Assembly: GCA_963576565.1 (NCBI GenBank) | Contig: OY755039.1 | Span: 132,886,095 to 132,950,094, forward strand | Length of the DNA stretch: 64,000 bases | Direction of reading: 5' to 3' | Source of the DNA: Aspidapion aeneum | Lineage: Eukaryota > Arthropoda > Insecta > Coleoptera > Brentidae | Part shown: positions 35,411 to 45,602 of the stretch, piece by piece | Layout of the letters: each line of letters opens with the position of its first letter | Position numbering within the stretch: position 1 is the first letter of the stretch | Made by a program: the position numbers and the translations under genes | Notes under the pieces: generated by a model | The model's database searches: none | What the model was told of the DNA's origin: nothing | The model's input: only the letters and a program-made list of their open reading frames with translations

Positions 35411-36172
35411 TAGCTTTTAAAGAAAATATAATATATGTATAGAAATTTTGTCTTGCCTTGAGCGCCATCTTTTAAAGTTGTCTTGAAGTGTTGTAGTCAA
35501 ACTAGTGGACTTTTAGAACTTCCTTCCGAGTCACTTTTAAGTTAAAAAGTGAATTTGGCACATGAAAATAACGAGAGGAAAAAAATGTTATATACACAGT
35601 ACCAGAAACTTCAGCAAAAATTATATTTTTATACTTTGATTCTTCCTTGTTTTTAAGTTATCTTTAACATGTTGATTTAAAAAAACAAATATTACATGGT
35701 ATGAGGTTGTTTTCTAGTAAAAAATAATTTTATTATTTTAGTTTACGTTAATTTAACTTTAATGTGATTTTTGTGCTATGTGGGATGTAAGCCTTTTAAT
35801 AATTTTCTCTTCTTTATATCGCACAGAAACCTCTTTGCTTACTTACCTCTTTCTTTTTGTTCTAATTTCCAGGCCATAGAAAAATTGCTAAGTTGGCGTA
35901 AAGTTAAAAAAAGATTTTAAGAGCCTCGCATATTTTGTGAAGTGGCTTTAAAAAATTTAGAAACATAGGCGTGGCATAAAAAATATCGAGAGTTTTTCGG
36001 TCTAGCTATTAAATAATATTGAATTTTTAATATTAAGTGTGTTCTTCATAGGTAGCAAAACGTAACAGAAGTGACGTCATTTTTTTATTTATTTAAGAAA
36101 AAATACAATAAAATCGGACTGCCAACTTTCTGTTGAAGGAGGAGGCCACTAAAACCAAAATTCAAAAACATT

Positions 36173-36457
36173 ATGCTTGAAATATACAAAAAAAATTATT
36201 GTGGGTGTTTAAGACCACACGGCAGAAGTGTAAACTTCAACAAGGCGAAATTAATAATATTGGCCCATAACATGTTCTGCAAAGCGGACCGAACCGAACT
36301 CCTCTGTGTACTGGCCTTCATCTGCATCATCATATCGCTCGGTGAATGTTTCTCAAAGTTAGTCGACTCGAGCCGATTTAACCCGAATGAGCGTTACATA
36401 GCCGAGCCTGACGGCTTAGTTCAATTCACTACCCACAAAAAATTGTGTGTACTCTAG
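36173..36457 (+). CDS. Unrecognised 94-codon open frame
   Basis: Not recognised. The predicted peptide has a hydrophobic stretch LLCVLAFICIIISLG (~44-58), which could be a membrane segment or signal, then a polar tail. The sequence lies in the first unit of a tandem duplication; the second unit (from 36459) carries a stop in the same frame and a 65-bp shorter form. There is no splice or promoter evidence. It may be a host fragment captured by the TIR element, or chance. Confidence 0.2.
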   Translation: MLEIYKKNYCGCLRPHGRSVNFNKAKLIILAHNMFCKADRTELLCVLAFICIIISLGECFSKLVDSSRFNPNERYIAEPDGLVQFTTHKKLCVL

Positions 36458-36636
36458 ACCACACGGCAGAAGTGTAAACTTCAACAAGGCGAAATTAATA
36501 ATACTGGCCTTCCTCTGCATCATCATATAGCTGATTGTTCCTCTTAAATTTAGTGGATTCGAGCCGACTTCATCCGAATGAGCGTTACATAGCCGAGCCT
36601 GACGGCTCAGTTCAATTCACTACCCACAAAAACTGC
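36208..36636. repeat. Tandem duplication, unit about 240/175 bp
   Basis: AGACCACACGGCAGAAGTGT begins both units (about 36210 and 36457), and both end with AGTTCAATTCACTACCCACA. The second lacks about 65 bp after ATTAATAATACTGGCC. The two differ by several substitutions, so the duplication is not very recent. Confidence 0.9.
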
Positions 36637-37093
36637 TAAACGCGCCTAAAGAAGTTTACACTTCAAAAACTGCTAAACGCGAACGAAGTTTACAGTTTAA
36701 ATATTTTTTAACTAAACGTTGGGGTTAACGCAATAACATTAATATTTACCACCTTTTAATCTGACTTTAACTAGTCACTCCCGGTATGTGTCCAATTTAT
36801 AACTTTTTCCGTACCGACAACAATTTTTTGGGGTAAACAGTGACGTCATCTCTGTACTGTTTCGTTACCTATGCGGAGCGCAGCACTCATCATTACTTAC
36901 CTTATCCTGTAGACAGGTTCCGAAATTTTAACCTTTTCAAAATTTCCAAGTGCGTAGTACCTATAATACCCCACTAAGGAAAAAAACATCCCAGTTTCAT
37001 AACATTTGTGTAAATATGAAACGTGCGACGTTAAACCCGAGAAGTGCCACCAACGGCTATTCTCTGGTTAAACCAGGAGGCGCAGTTACGAAA

Positions 37094-37096
<3 letters not shown>

Positions 37097-37142
<46 letters not shown>
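37097..37142. repeat. (TA)n microsatellite
   Basis: More than 20 TA units. It extends an otherwise meaningless open frame at 36950-37162. Confidence 0.95.
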
Positions 37143-37145
<3 letters not shown>

Positions 37146-37987
37146 TTGGTTGGAAAAACTGATGTTTTTTTACCTGCATGAACGAGAAAAATTTGAATCA
37201 TACGAAGATTTTTCCTTAAAATGGACTATATACCCCGAAAAAAGAGGAAAACTTAAGTAAACATGAAAAGCTGATTTTTATTACAACTGTCAAATTCAGA
37301 TTTTTACCTCACTGTAGTAACTTAGGTTATGGGATTCCGAGTAAAAATCGTCCTTAATATTAAACTACCTCCCGTAGGTGGTAACTTGAAATAACCACAT
37401 AAAATGGAAATTCTCGTTCCCTGTAAGGCTAGTATTACCATATAACATACTGAACAAATTCATTTTTAAAAATCTTTTATAAAATGTTTGATTGATTGAT
37501 TGATTGGAATAGCCAATTTTTTTTTTGTTAAATTTTTTCTTTTTTTTTATAAAAAAAGAGATAAGAGCAGTCCAGTGGTGGCTGCTACAGGGGGAGCAAT
37601 GGGGCAGTGACCTCCCAAAACTAGACAACAAACAGTATTTTTAATTGATTTATTTAAAAAAAGTTAAATCTTCTCTTACAGTATGATTGTCTAGTTCTTT
37701 TTATTATGTGTGGTTAACAGCAAGCGATTAATTGAACTTTGCTAGCGTAAATGATTACAAGCCGGCAGCGCCGCGCGGGGTAAAGTTTCAATTTCACCCG
37801 TTTTTCAACGGGGTATGGGTGGATGTTCTTGAACGGGGGCGTTAGGAACATTTGTTTTAGTTGAAGTCGGCCATCATCATCGTGCGAAAATATCCGTTGC
37901 CCTTGCTACGAAGCCGGTTCTATCCTTAATGAAGAGTTTGTTTTGATCGCGTGTCATTGTTTGTTTTTTTTATCGGTTTTTTATAAA

Positions 37988-38344
37988 ATGGAAATAAATA
38001 TCGTCGATTACATAATTAACCGTGCAAATTTAAATACGTTGACATATGAACTCCGATTACAAATAAAATCTTTTGGGCAACATAGACCGGACCTAAAAAT
38101 TAACCAACATTTTAGTGTCAAACAAAATGTGAGGGATTCAACTGATTATTATTACTTTGCTGAAGAAGCTGATAACCAAGGCAATGATGAATTAGTGTCG
38201 CAACCAAAGAGGGGGCGTTATGAAGATAGTCATAAAAATGTTGGTAAGAAAGTATGTGATGCTATCATTAGATCAATAGAAGATCGATTCCGGTTCTCTG
38301 ATCATCTCTCCATAGCCACACTTTTTCAGGTAGTTATTTTCTAA
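37988..38344 (+). pseudogene. hAT transposase internal fragment
   Basis: From the ATG at 37988 (MEINIVDYII) the frame gives about 118 residues ending in the block KVCDAIIRSIEDRFRFSDHL, which resembles the segment preceding the C-terminal region of ZMYM1-like hAT transposases. The frame then stops and the homology resumes in the next open segment at 38397. Most of the transposase catalytic region between them and upstream is missing. Confidence 0.5.
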
Positions 38345-38396
38345 ATTTTAATTATTTCCCGATACGGAGTTTGAACAAGCAGCAAAAAATTTTAAC

Positions 38397-38660
38397 TTGG
38401 ACAAATATTTGTTGAAACATGAATTAACAGTTATTTACAGCATACAGGATATTGCAAGTGCGTCGGGTGCATTACCCTTATTAAGGTGCTTTTATGAAAA
38501 CAATTTGTGCGATGCGTTTCCAGAGTCCGTTAAATTATTAAAAATCATATGTACAATGCCTATGACATTAGTTGAACGTGAACGCTACTTTTCAACATTA
38601 AAACTTATTAAAACATTTACGCGAAATACAATGTGTGAAAGTAGATTGAGAACGCCTTAG
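38397..38660 (+). pseudogene. hAT transposase C-terminal dimerisation domain
   Basis: 87 residues ending in the hAT C-terminal (Dimer_Tnp_hAT) signature: SVKLLKIICTMPMTLVERER, then YFSTLKLIKTFTRNTMCESRL. This domain lets hAT transposases oligomerise. The last lines of the domain are interrupted by a stop at 38658-38660. Non-functional remnant of the same family as the fragment at 21173. Confidence 0.75.
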
Positions 38661-38947
38661 CTATGTGTTGAATTGAAAGAAAATTGTTGACTACGGACAA
38701 TTTTAATGAACTTGTCGTTGAGCACTTCGCGCATGTAAAAGAAAGGCGAATGGACTTTATCTAAGTTTCGGTAAGTTTTTTATCTCATTTTTCATGAAAT
38801 TTAAATTTCTGCCCTCCCCAATTTATAACATCACCAGCCTGCATAAGAGTCCAATATTTTATTAAATACATTTTAAAAAACTTCTTTGTCAAAAATCATT
38901 GATAGTGTAACACGTGCTCTATTTATCAAGAATGTGTGGTAGGAGGG

Positions 38948-39215
38948 TATAGTGGCCCTGATTGGTTCAGTGGGCTTGCGTTCGCTTTATCAGAGTGTGG
39001 TGGGTTCGAATCTTATGCCTGCCACAACAAACTAGAACCCACTATCCACTTGTGAATACAGATTCACCGGAAGTAGGCAAAGTTGATGATCAATACAAGG
39101 CCGTGGTTCTGAGGTCACGTCAAGCCAGTGGTCCCGTGTTACGAGCGTCGATGGCGCTAACACGATAAAGACCCCTGTGCCCAACAAAGGGTATCAGGCA
39201 AAATTAAATGCTCAT
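38948..39215 (+). mobile_element. tRNA-derived SINE
   Basis: A polymerase III A box (TGGTTCAGTGG, 38963-38973) and B box (GGTTCGAATCT, 39003-39013) are 40 bp apart, as in a tRNA gene. The stem-loops of a true tRNA are not complete, and about 190 bp of unrelated body follows. This is the layout of a tRNA-derived SINE. The 3' end is approximate. Confidence 0.7.
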
Positions 39216-39418
39216 TGAAGAAAGAAAATTTCTTACCATGAGAAAACATATTTGTTACAAAATGAAACAGGGGCCAGCACGTTTGGTCTTCGTGTAGTAC
39301 GAATGTGAGTGTGAATAAGTTGTGACGGTCCCGGGCACTAAGTGACTTCGAGTCAGATTATCTTGGTGTCCAACGAATTGAGCTGGCAAATTGTCTGCAA
39401 TAAGCGGACAGAGCCATA

Positions 39419-39657
39419 AGGGACTTTTTGCAATAAAGCCAGGCAGTATTAGAACCGGGCACTATTCTGACAGTTTCGGCTTATAAGAACAGCAGTCTTT
39501 TTTGAAAATTAGGCCTTTGTGTATTATAAGAGCCGGAATTAATAGACTGCATTTATAAATTCGACTTTGGTATGTCAATTTTGAAAGATCAACTGTCAGT
39601 TTTTGTTGGAAAACTGTCCGGCACTATTACTGCCTGGCTTTATTGTAATAAGTCCCT
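39419..39657. mobile_element. MITE family A, copy 2
   Basis: Termini AGGGACTTTTTGCAATAAAG and CTTTATTGTAATAAGTCCCT. In reverse complement the interior matches the element at 19215-19478 (GACAGTTGATCTTTCAAAA, ATACACAAAGGCC), with substantial divergence. Confidence 0.75.
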
Positions 39658-41042
39658 AATAGGTAAAAATGACTGATGATAACTGTTCGTGAGGTAAGCG
39701 TTCACCAAATTTCAAGAGGCATATTATTTAGGGCCTGTGACGTGAGGTGTCACTTTCATGGGTGAACTTATGTTCACCACCTTTTTCCACAGGGAAATGA
39801 ATCCAGAGGCTATTCCTGTGGATTTATTGTGGTGCCTTTAACCTTACTTTTGCTTATCAATTTTGTTTTGGCGAGCTTTTTCTAAAGTTTGAAGGTCATA
39901 TACACACAAAACACTTCTCCCCAAAACAAAACTGACCACTAAAACAAAAAGATGGTGAACTTAAGTGCATCTAACTAAACGTCCTGGTTACGCCATTCTA
40001 TATTCGGATAAATTAAATACGTTAGAGCAAAATTATGGAACATAGCCATGCATTCTCACACGCGATGCTTGAAGCCAGGACCCCTATTTAATTCGTAATG
40101 TTCCTTTTTCGGGTAGACAGGGTTTCGGTTACTGCACATGCGTCAGTTTTGGTGGTTACGTCACTACATTATTTAACAATTATTTAACAATTGTCAAATT
40201 TTTAGGGTTATGTCTATTTTTTTGTCCAAAAAGCAGTTGATTTGGTAAAAATTTATCAAATTGTGGATTAAAATTGTAGTTTTTCTAACACTAATTGTGC
40301 AGATTTACTGTGGACACCATGAAGAGTGTTTAATGGCATCTATAAACCACTCATAACTTTATTAACAAATTATAAAGAAAAATACACGTAGTTACCTATG
40401 AAAAGGCACTACCTTACTTCTTCCAGACATTTTTCCACAAACCGCACATGTTTTACATGAATTATTTCCAATTTTTCACAGAAAAAATATAACATAATTT
40501 TCCATGACAAACGCAAAACACCGCAAGATGACAATATGGCCTCCAGCCACATAGCAGCTGTATGTCTACATGACAAAACACACGCATGCGCACTTGAAAA
40601 TTTGCCATTGTTTCCAAAGCCAGCGACGAGCGCTTCACTTTTCAATTCTTTAAACAGTATTTATGCTATTATGTATTTGGAATAAACATGTTTAATACAA
40701 GATAGAGGCACAGTACAGGAATTCAAGCGCATTTCAGAAAATTCTCTATATGTTGCTATTAAATTATTTTTTTGCTTGGCGTATTCTGGTAAAAATTTGC
40801 AAACCCAAAACTATTTTTTTTATTTCTTTCAGCTCAATATTAAACCAGTTGGGTAAATAAACCAGAATTGAAAAATTCCTTACCCGCCTCTGCACCTTTT
40901 GTCTTTCTCTCTTTTGTCTTTCCATGCCTAGCCCACAATCCGGACACTTTTCCTGTTATAGCAGCATTTTTAATCGAAAGATTTGTGTATCAAAAATTGA
41001 AACTTTGCACTTTTTTTGTGAGTATATAAGATTTTAACAAAT
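39658..41042. other. Region upstream of the receptor exon
   Basis: No gene recognised. The open frame at 40409-40645 (minus) has no recognisable domain. A pyrimidine-rich stretch (about 40885-40930, CTTTTGTCTTTCTCTC) and a TATATAA at 41023-41029 precede the first receptor codon. The TATA lies only about 15 bases from the ATG, too close to be the promoter of that start. Transcription therefore begins further upstream or in an unseen exon. Confidence 0.5.
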
Positions 41043-41477
41043 ATGTTTTCTTACCATCAAAAATCCTTGTGTGTGCTTTTAATATCAGTCACTGTAATTC
41101 TGTACTTTACTTCGTTAAAAAAATCAAAATTACAAAATGCTATAAACCATAAAAACATTTCAATTAAGGATATTAAGAACGGTAACGAAAGTGTTCAACT
41201 ATTTGGTTATCTAAATGTTTCAGATCAAAATGATAAATTTGAACCCTTAAAACTTTTGAATGTTTTACAAAATTTACAAGATAAAACTATAAAAACAAGA
41301 AAAATAAACAAAAAAATAAAAATTAATATACTTGGACTGTTTGATTTGACTACAATTTATGGGAAAAGAAAGGAAGCTTTTCAGCAGATGCATGCGGCAA
41401 AGAAAGCAATAGAACATGTTAATTTTTTAAACGTGTTACCTGGATATGAGCTAGAGTTGCTATTAAATGACTCTAAG
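41043..41477 (+). CDS. GABA-B-type receptor, exon 1 (signal peptide, LB1 start)
   Basis: 145 codons. The ATG at 41043 is the first after an in-frame stop at 41019. Residues ~8-25 (SLCVLLISVTVILYFTSL) form a hydrophobic signal sequence for the secretory path. A Lys/Asn-rich linker with N-glycosylation-type sites follows (~30-98). The first lobe of the class C receptor ligand-binding domain begins at ~100 (INILGLFDL, then AAKKAIEHVNFLNVLPGYEL). The exon ends ...NDSK at a GTGAGT donor (41478), phase 0. These receptors sense GABA extracellularly and signal through G proteins as heterodimers. The block continues directly in the later exons. The subtype is uncertain; insect subunit 2/3 style is likelier than subunit 1. 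The long linker looks divergent. Confidence 0.85.
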
Positions 41478-42278
41478 GTGAGTTTTTTTAAAATTTTTCA
41501 TTTCTTTGTGTACGTTTGAAGGCTCAACGGAGTCGATAATTTTATTCTTGGAAATTGGGGTTTTTGCTTAGGGGTAAGGATGCAAAAATGCAAAAAAAAA
41601 TAACCTTATTGTGGTCTAGGCTTATCTTAATTAATCAAATCGCTAACTATAGAGTAAATTTGTAAAATAAAACTGCAAAATTGGTATATTTTTTTTTTAT
41701 ATTTGGCATAGTAGTACCTAACACCAAAAGCTAAATTTTCATTCGAGGATCCCTGATTTTCCGGCTTCAGAACCCAAAAGGGTGGCTGCTAAAATTAAGA
41801 AAAAAATGAATTTTCTGTTATAAGATAAACTAAATTAATTTTGATGGATTTATTTTAAGTGGCAACTACTCAATTTAAAAATGTAAAAAAATGACACCTG
41901 TCACTTCCAAAACAAAATGGCTGTTATATAAAAAAAACCGCTACTACGCTAATCACTACCCTCTCGACATAGACCTGGTATCGAATCCAAAATGGCGGCT
42001 GATGAGGGCAATTCCGCCACACGCTCGGTTATGTATAATTTGTTGAAATTGATGAATAATGTATTTTGCAGTGGCAACAATATTTAAACGATTGAAAATT
42101 AATGGATTTTTGGTAATTACTATATCCATAGAAGTAGCTATTCATAAATAATAAATTATTTATTAATGAACACAGACATTTTTCCTTTTAAAACCAGGAG
42201 TAGGAAAAAAAGAGGGAGGTGGAATTAAAGGTGAGGGTTATTATAGTTTTTTAAACTTAAGAAAACAATGATAATATA

Positions 42279-42997
42279 CAGGGTGTCTATAAAAGGTCTG
42301 TACAAAATCTTAGGACATATTCCTGAGGTCAAAATAAGTCGATTTAATGCAAATTACCTTTGTACAAAATTGCTCCGTTTCAAAGATATAGGGTGGTGAA
42401 TTTAAAAATTAAAAATCGATTTTATTAAAATTTATGAACATTTCTTAAGAAATTACTTTAAAAATTGGTACTCGGGGGTTTTTTGGGATGCGAAACCTAA
42501 AATAACTTTTTCACTGTAGCCGTTAGAGGGCACTTCACAATGCTCATCTTATGGTTTAAAATGACCATAACTTTTTTCTCAGTGTATTTTTCAACTTTTT
42601 TTGTTGATAAAATAATTTCCTGAACTTTTTTAAGCAAAAAAGGTTCTTTTGAATAAAATCTGCTAGGGTGAGCCGTTTTCGAGATATTTCCGTTTTTAGT
42701 GTTCGATGCCGCAACGGAATATTGAAATTATTTTGGATCAAAAGATTTGGCTGCTACCTTTAAGGATTAAATTTAGTCAGTAAATGAGTTATTAATTTTT
42801 TTTTGTCATTTAGTCATCTTCGGTAGGTATCAGTCAATTTCTGGGAAAATAGTTTTTCTTGGTTCAATTAAAATAAAAAACACCCTGTATCTCTAAAACG
42901 AAGCAATTTCTGACTAAAGTAAGTTGCTTTAAATCGACTTATTTGGACCTCAGGAATATGTGCTAAGATTTTGTACAGACCTTTTAGGGACACCCTG
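42279..42997. mobile_element. 719-bp MITE with CAGGGTGTC ends (intron 1)
   Basis: About 80 bp of terminal inverted repeat: the left end CAGGGTGTCTATAAAAGGTC and the right end GACCTTTTAGGGACACCCTG. Flanked by TA (42277-42278 and 42998-42999). Non-coding; a Tc1/mariner-type MITE of a pattern (ACAGGGTGT ends) common in insects. A relative lies at 62344-63066. Confidence 0.8.
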
Positions 42998-43003
42998 TAT
43001 ATG

Positions 43004-43348
43004 CACTAAGTAATTGTCATAAAGGTTATAAAGTTCGTGGTTTGGAGAAACGTCCAGGTTGGAAGGTTTTTCTTTGATATGAATTTCAAAGTTATGTCAT
43101 CGAAATTTTTAAGTTCTAGCTCTGGCAAATAAGCAGCTGAAGTCTCCAGACTCTCTTTAACAGCTTGGCGTATCGTATTCCAACCGCTTTTTCTTAGATT
43201 CTGGACTTTCCCTAAAATGTTCTTCTTTGGTCATATATTTCGGTCGGTCAGGAAATTTGGTAGGAATAGCATCCAAAAATTTTCAAAACTTAAACTTCTG
43301 ATAGGAATGGTTTCGCTTGTGTTAAACTATCCTACCGACTGCGCCAAA
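43004..43348 (-). mobile_element. Interior remnant and PBS of an LTR element
   Basis: Just inside the LTR at 43349-43804 the minus strand reads TGGCGCAGTCGGTAGG (43331-43346), a primer-binding site of the serine-tRNA type used by many Gypsy elements. The few hundred bases that follow are probably the start of a degraded gag region with stops. No second LTR was found to the left, so the element is truncated. Confidence 0.55.
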
Positions 43349-43804
43349 TGTTATACTTTAAAGATAACTTTTAACTTTTTAAAAAACTTTATTTTGATTA
43401 AATACAATATAGGACTTAAACGTTATAATTGAACGTATACTTAAGAACGATTCTAAAGAGAATGAATGTTAAGTCATTCAATGATTTTAGTTTATATAAA
43501 GAAAAAGTGCTGATTAAGCAATAGAATAATTCCTTAATATTCTAGGTTTAAACTTCTTAGAACTAAAGTGCTATTCAGCAGGAATGCACGTGTTGTTTAT
43601 TCCCTGAGAGACGCAAGTCAGCAAAATGGCCTTCTTATCTTGATAGGTTCTTAGAAATAAAGTGCTGATTCGGCTTGAATGCACGTGTTGTTTATTCCAT
43701 GGGAAACGCAAGTCAGCAGAAAAAGCTTCTTATCTGGAAGGTTCTGGGGTTTCATAGAAGGTTCTGATGTCTTCTAAGTGCAGGCAGGATATTTTCATAT
43801 AACA
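43349..43804 (-). repeat. LTR of a truncated Gypsy-type element
   Basis: 456 bp starting TGTTATAC and ending TATAACA, next to a primer-binding site. It contains a tandem duplication of about 96 bp (from 43553 and 43649; shared word GAATGCACGTGTTGTTTATT). Only one LTR is visible. Confidence 0.6.
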
Positions 43805-43977
43805 TATACAAGATCCGAACACCGGTCTATTCAAGACTCATTAGTATTATACAGAATAAGGGCCAACCACCAGAATGACAGGGCAAATAAAGCACAGAAG
43901 ACATGATATAATATGTAAAAAGTGGGATGACGAGGGGAGTTGCCGGAATATAATTCCTAATTGAATTAATTTTTTAG

Positions 43978-44115
43978 TGCGATCCCGGGGTGGCTCTCGA
44001 TCGAATTTTTCACACTCTTTATTCTGAAGACACAATTATGATGTTATTGGGTGCGGAATGTTCAAATGTTAGTGAAGCATTGGCAAATGTTGTGCCCTAC
44101 TGGAATATTTTGCAG
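43978..44115 (+). CDS. GABA-B-type receptor, exon 2
   Basis: 46 codons between a TTTTTTAG acceptor and a CAG/GTAGGT donor, phase 0 at both ends. It begins CDPGVALDRIFHTLYSED and ends VVPYWNILQ. CDPG, the MMLLGAECSNVSEAL segment and the PYWN motif are hallmarks of the LB1 lobe of GABA-B receptors; the cysteines probably form the disulfides of that lobe. It continues exon 1 without a gap in the family pattern, across a 2.5-kb intron holding a MITE and an LTR remnant. Confidence 0.92.
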
Positions 44116-44798
44116 GTAGGTTAGTGTATCATTTTCATCATATTTTACATTATGATAAACTTACCTACACTTTTGACAACGTCTTTAGGGGCCAAAATTA
44201 GCCCGAAAACCATCTGACAATTCTGACATTCATTTTGCATTTTTTGTATCTATGCAGATTTTTGCTAGTTTCTTTTATTCAAAAAATATTAACAAATTTA
44301 TGGCTAACACGCAACAATAAAATAGTATTTTGTATTTCAGTAAGCTATTTTCAGACGTTTCAAACTACATTTAAAGCAAAATAATTGATCTTTAAATATA
44401 TGATTAATGAAATTGAGAACCATGATTTAATATAAAAAAAATGGCGCCAGTAGGCACCTACAGCCATCCATAAGACCCAGTCGTTCTGGCTGTTAAGGTA
44501 GCTTTATTTTGGTTAAGATACGACAGATACCGTTCTATTTTTAAGTGATGTATAACAGACTGAATTATTTTGCCGAGACGTTTAACTTCTTCTGTGAAAA
44601 TTCTTAAAAGTGTTCGCTAACAGACTGCGCTGGCGCCGAATGTAAATGTTGGAGCTGTAAACAAGTCATTAAGTAGTAACAATTTTTTAATTTAATCTGA
44701 ATATTTTATTAGAGTATTTTGACAAATTGTGAGTCATTTCATGGCGAAATTTGGGTGGGCATGGGTAGAATTATAAACCAAAACATAGTAGTAGTAGG
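44116..44798. other. Intron 2, 5' part
   Basis: Intronic AT-rich sequence between the exon 2 donor and Bel/Pao element 2; no recognised feature. Confidence 0.6.
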
Positions 44799-45559
44799 TG
44801 GTCGGTCGAGACGTCTTTCGCATGAAAAAGTCAACAAACCAACCGAACTGTAGCAATAGGGATCTCCAGTCCAATAGTTCCCACTCTTAGGTTACACTTT
44901 TGTGTTCTTAGTTAGGAATAGTAGCATAGGGAATAAGTAAAAAATGTAAAGAAACGCAGCTCAAAAACACTTTGACTTACCCTTGGATGAAAGGAACTTG
45001 GTACATGGACAACTGCACAGTCGAATCCAAATAATTCCAATCAAAGTAGTAGCAGTAGCACATCAAAGCAGTCCATAAAATGTTTATACACGACCGCGGT
45101 CTTAAAAAACACGCATGTGATTTCACTTGGCGATCAATATATATCACTGGTATGGAGAGTACCCCAAATATTCGCATAAGCTCCGTGTAGCAAGACGGAC
45201 GTTGGAGCACTGCTATATGTAGCAATACAGCAGTAAAGGTATGTATAAAATTAGGGAAAAAAACTTAAATTAAAAAAGGATGGAAAATGGATATACTCAA
45301 GATAGAAAGAAAGCAAAAATAACAAAGTAAAGTCAATGCATTCTTGAGCATATAATTCACCGCGCAAATTCAAATTTTTACCCTTTTTGTAGGCAAGGCA
45401 TATCTTAGTAACTAAATTAGGTTAAACCAAGAAATAAAAGTAACTTTAAGTATAAAGTTTTAGCATAACTCTAGCAAAAAAAAAGAAAATAAAAAGCATT
45501 CTAATTTAGATAAATGTCTCTAAATTTTATATCTTAAAACTAAACGCCGGGACGAAGCA
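44799..45559 (-). repeat. Bel/Pao 2 3' LTR
   Basis: 761 bp, TG...CA. The adjacent interior on the minus strand reads AGGGGGGCCGGAA, the likely polypurine tract. Confidence 0.93.
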
Positions 45560-45602
45560 TTCCGGCCCCCCTGAAAATACCCAGGGCATGGTATTTTCTG
45601 AA

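Larger units (their letters stand above)
27230..35784. mobile_element. Foldback element split by Bel/Pao element 1
   Basis: The ends CCCACATAGCACAAAAATCAC (27230) and GTGATTTTTGTGCTATGTGGG (ending 35784) are perfect complements. The inverted similarity continues for about 370-400 bp (27230-27375 plus 34353-34613 against 35411-35784). In the left arm it is interrupted exactly at the Bel/Pao target site. Without that insertion the element is about 1.6 kb. A MITE (35248-35410) sits at the inner edge of the right arm. The terminal word GTGCTATGTGGGTA occurs a third time at 35107. No transposase seen. Confidence 0.75.
36047..36873. mobile_element. TIR element with internal duplication
   Basis: The left end CATAGGTAGCAAAACGTAAC and the complement of the right end (CATAGGTAACGAAACAGTAC) are related over about 35 bp and both end in a GTGACGTCA/TGACGTCAC word. 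The interior contains a tandem duplication (36208-36636). Non-coding apart from an unrecognised 94-codon frame; the class is unclear. Confidence 0.5.
37573..38846 (+). mobile_element. hAT element, copy 2, degenerate
   Basis: The left end CAGTGGTGGCTGCTAC and the subterminal blocks (ACTAGACAACAAACAGT, TAACAGCAAGCGATTAATT, TTACAAGCCGGCAGCGC) match copy 1 at 20893. The right end (CATCACCAGCCTGC) matches less well and the target duplication is ambiguous. It contains two transposase remnants (37988-38344 and 38397-38660). It preserves the C-terminal transposase part that copy 1 lacks. Confidence 0.75.

Noticed and set aside
36950..37162. 70-codon plus-strand open frame
   Set aside because: A large part is a (TA)n microsatellite translated as Tyr-Ile repeats; no other support.
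38963..39013. A true tRNA gene
   Set aside because: The A and B boxes are present, but the acceptor and anticodon stems are not complete and a non-tRNA body follows; better read as a SINE.
41023..41029. TATATAA as promoter of the receptor gene
   Set aside because: Only about 15 bases before the start codon, so transcription from it would begin inside the coding region.
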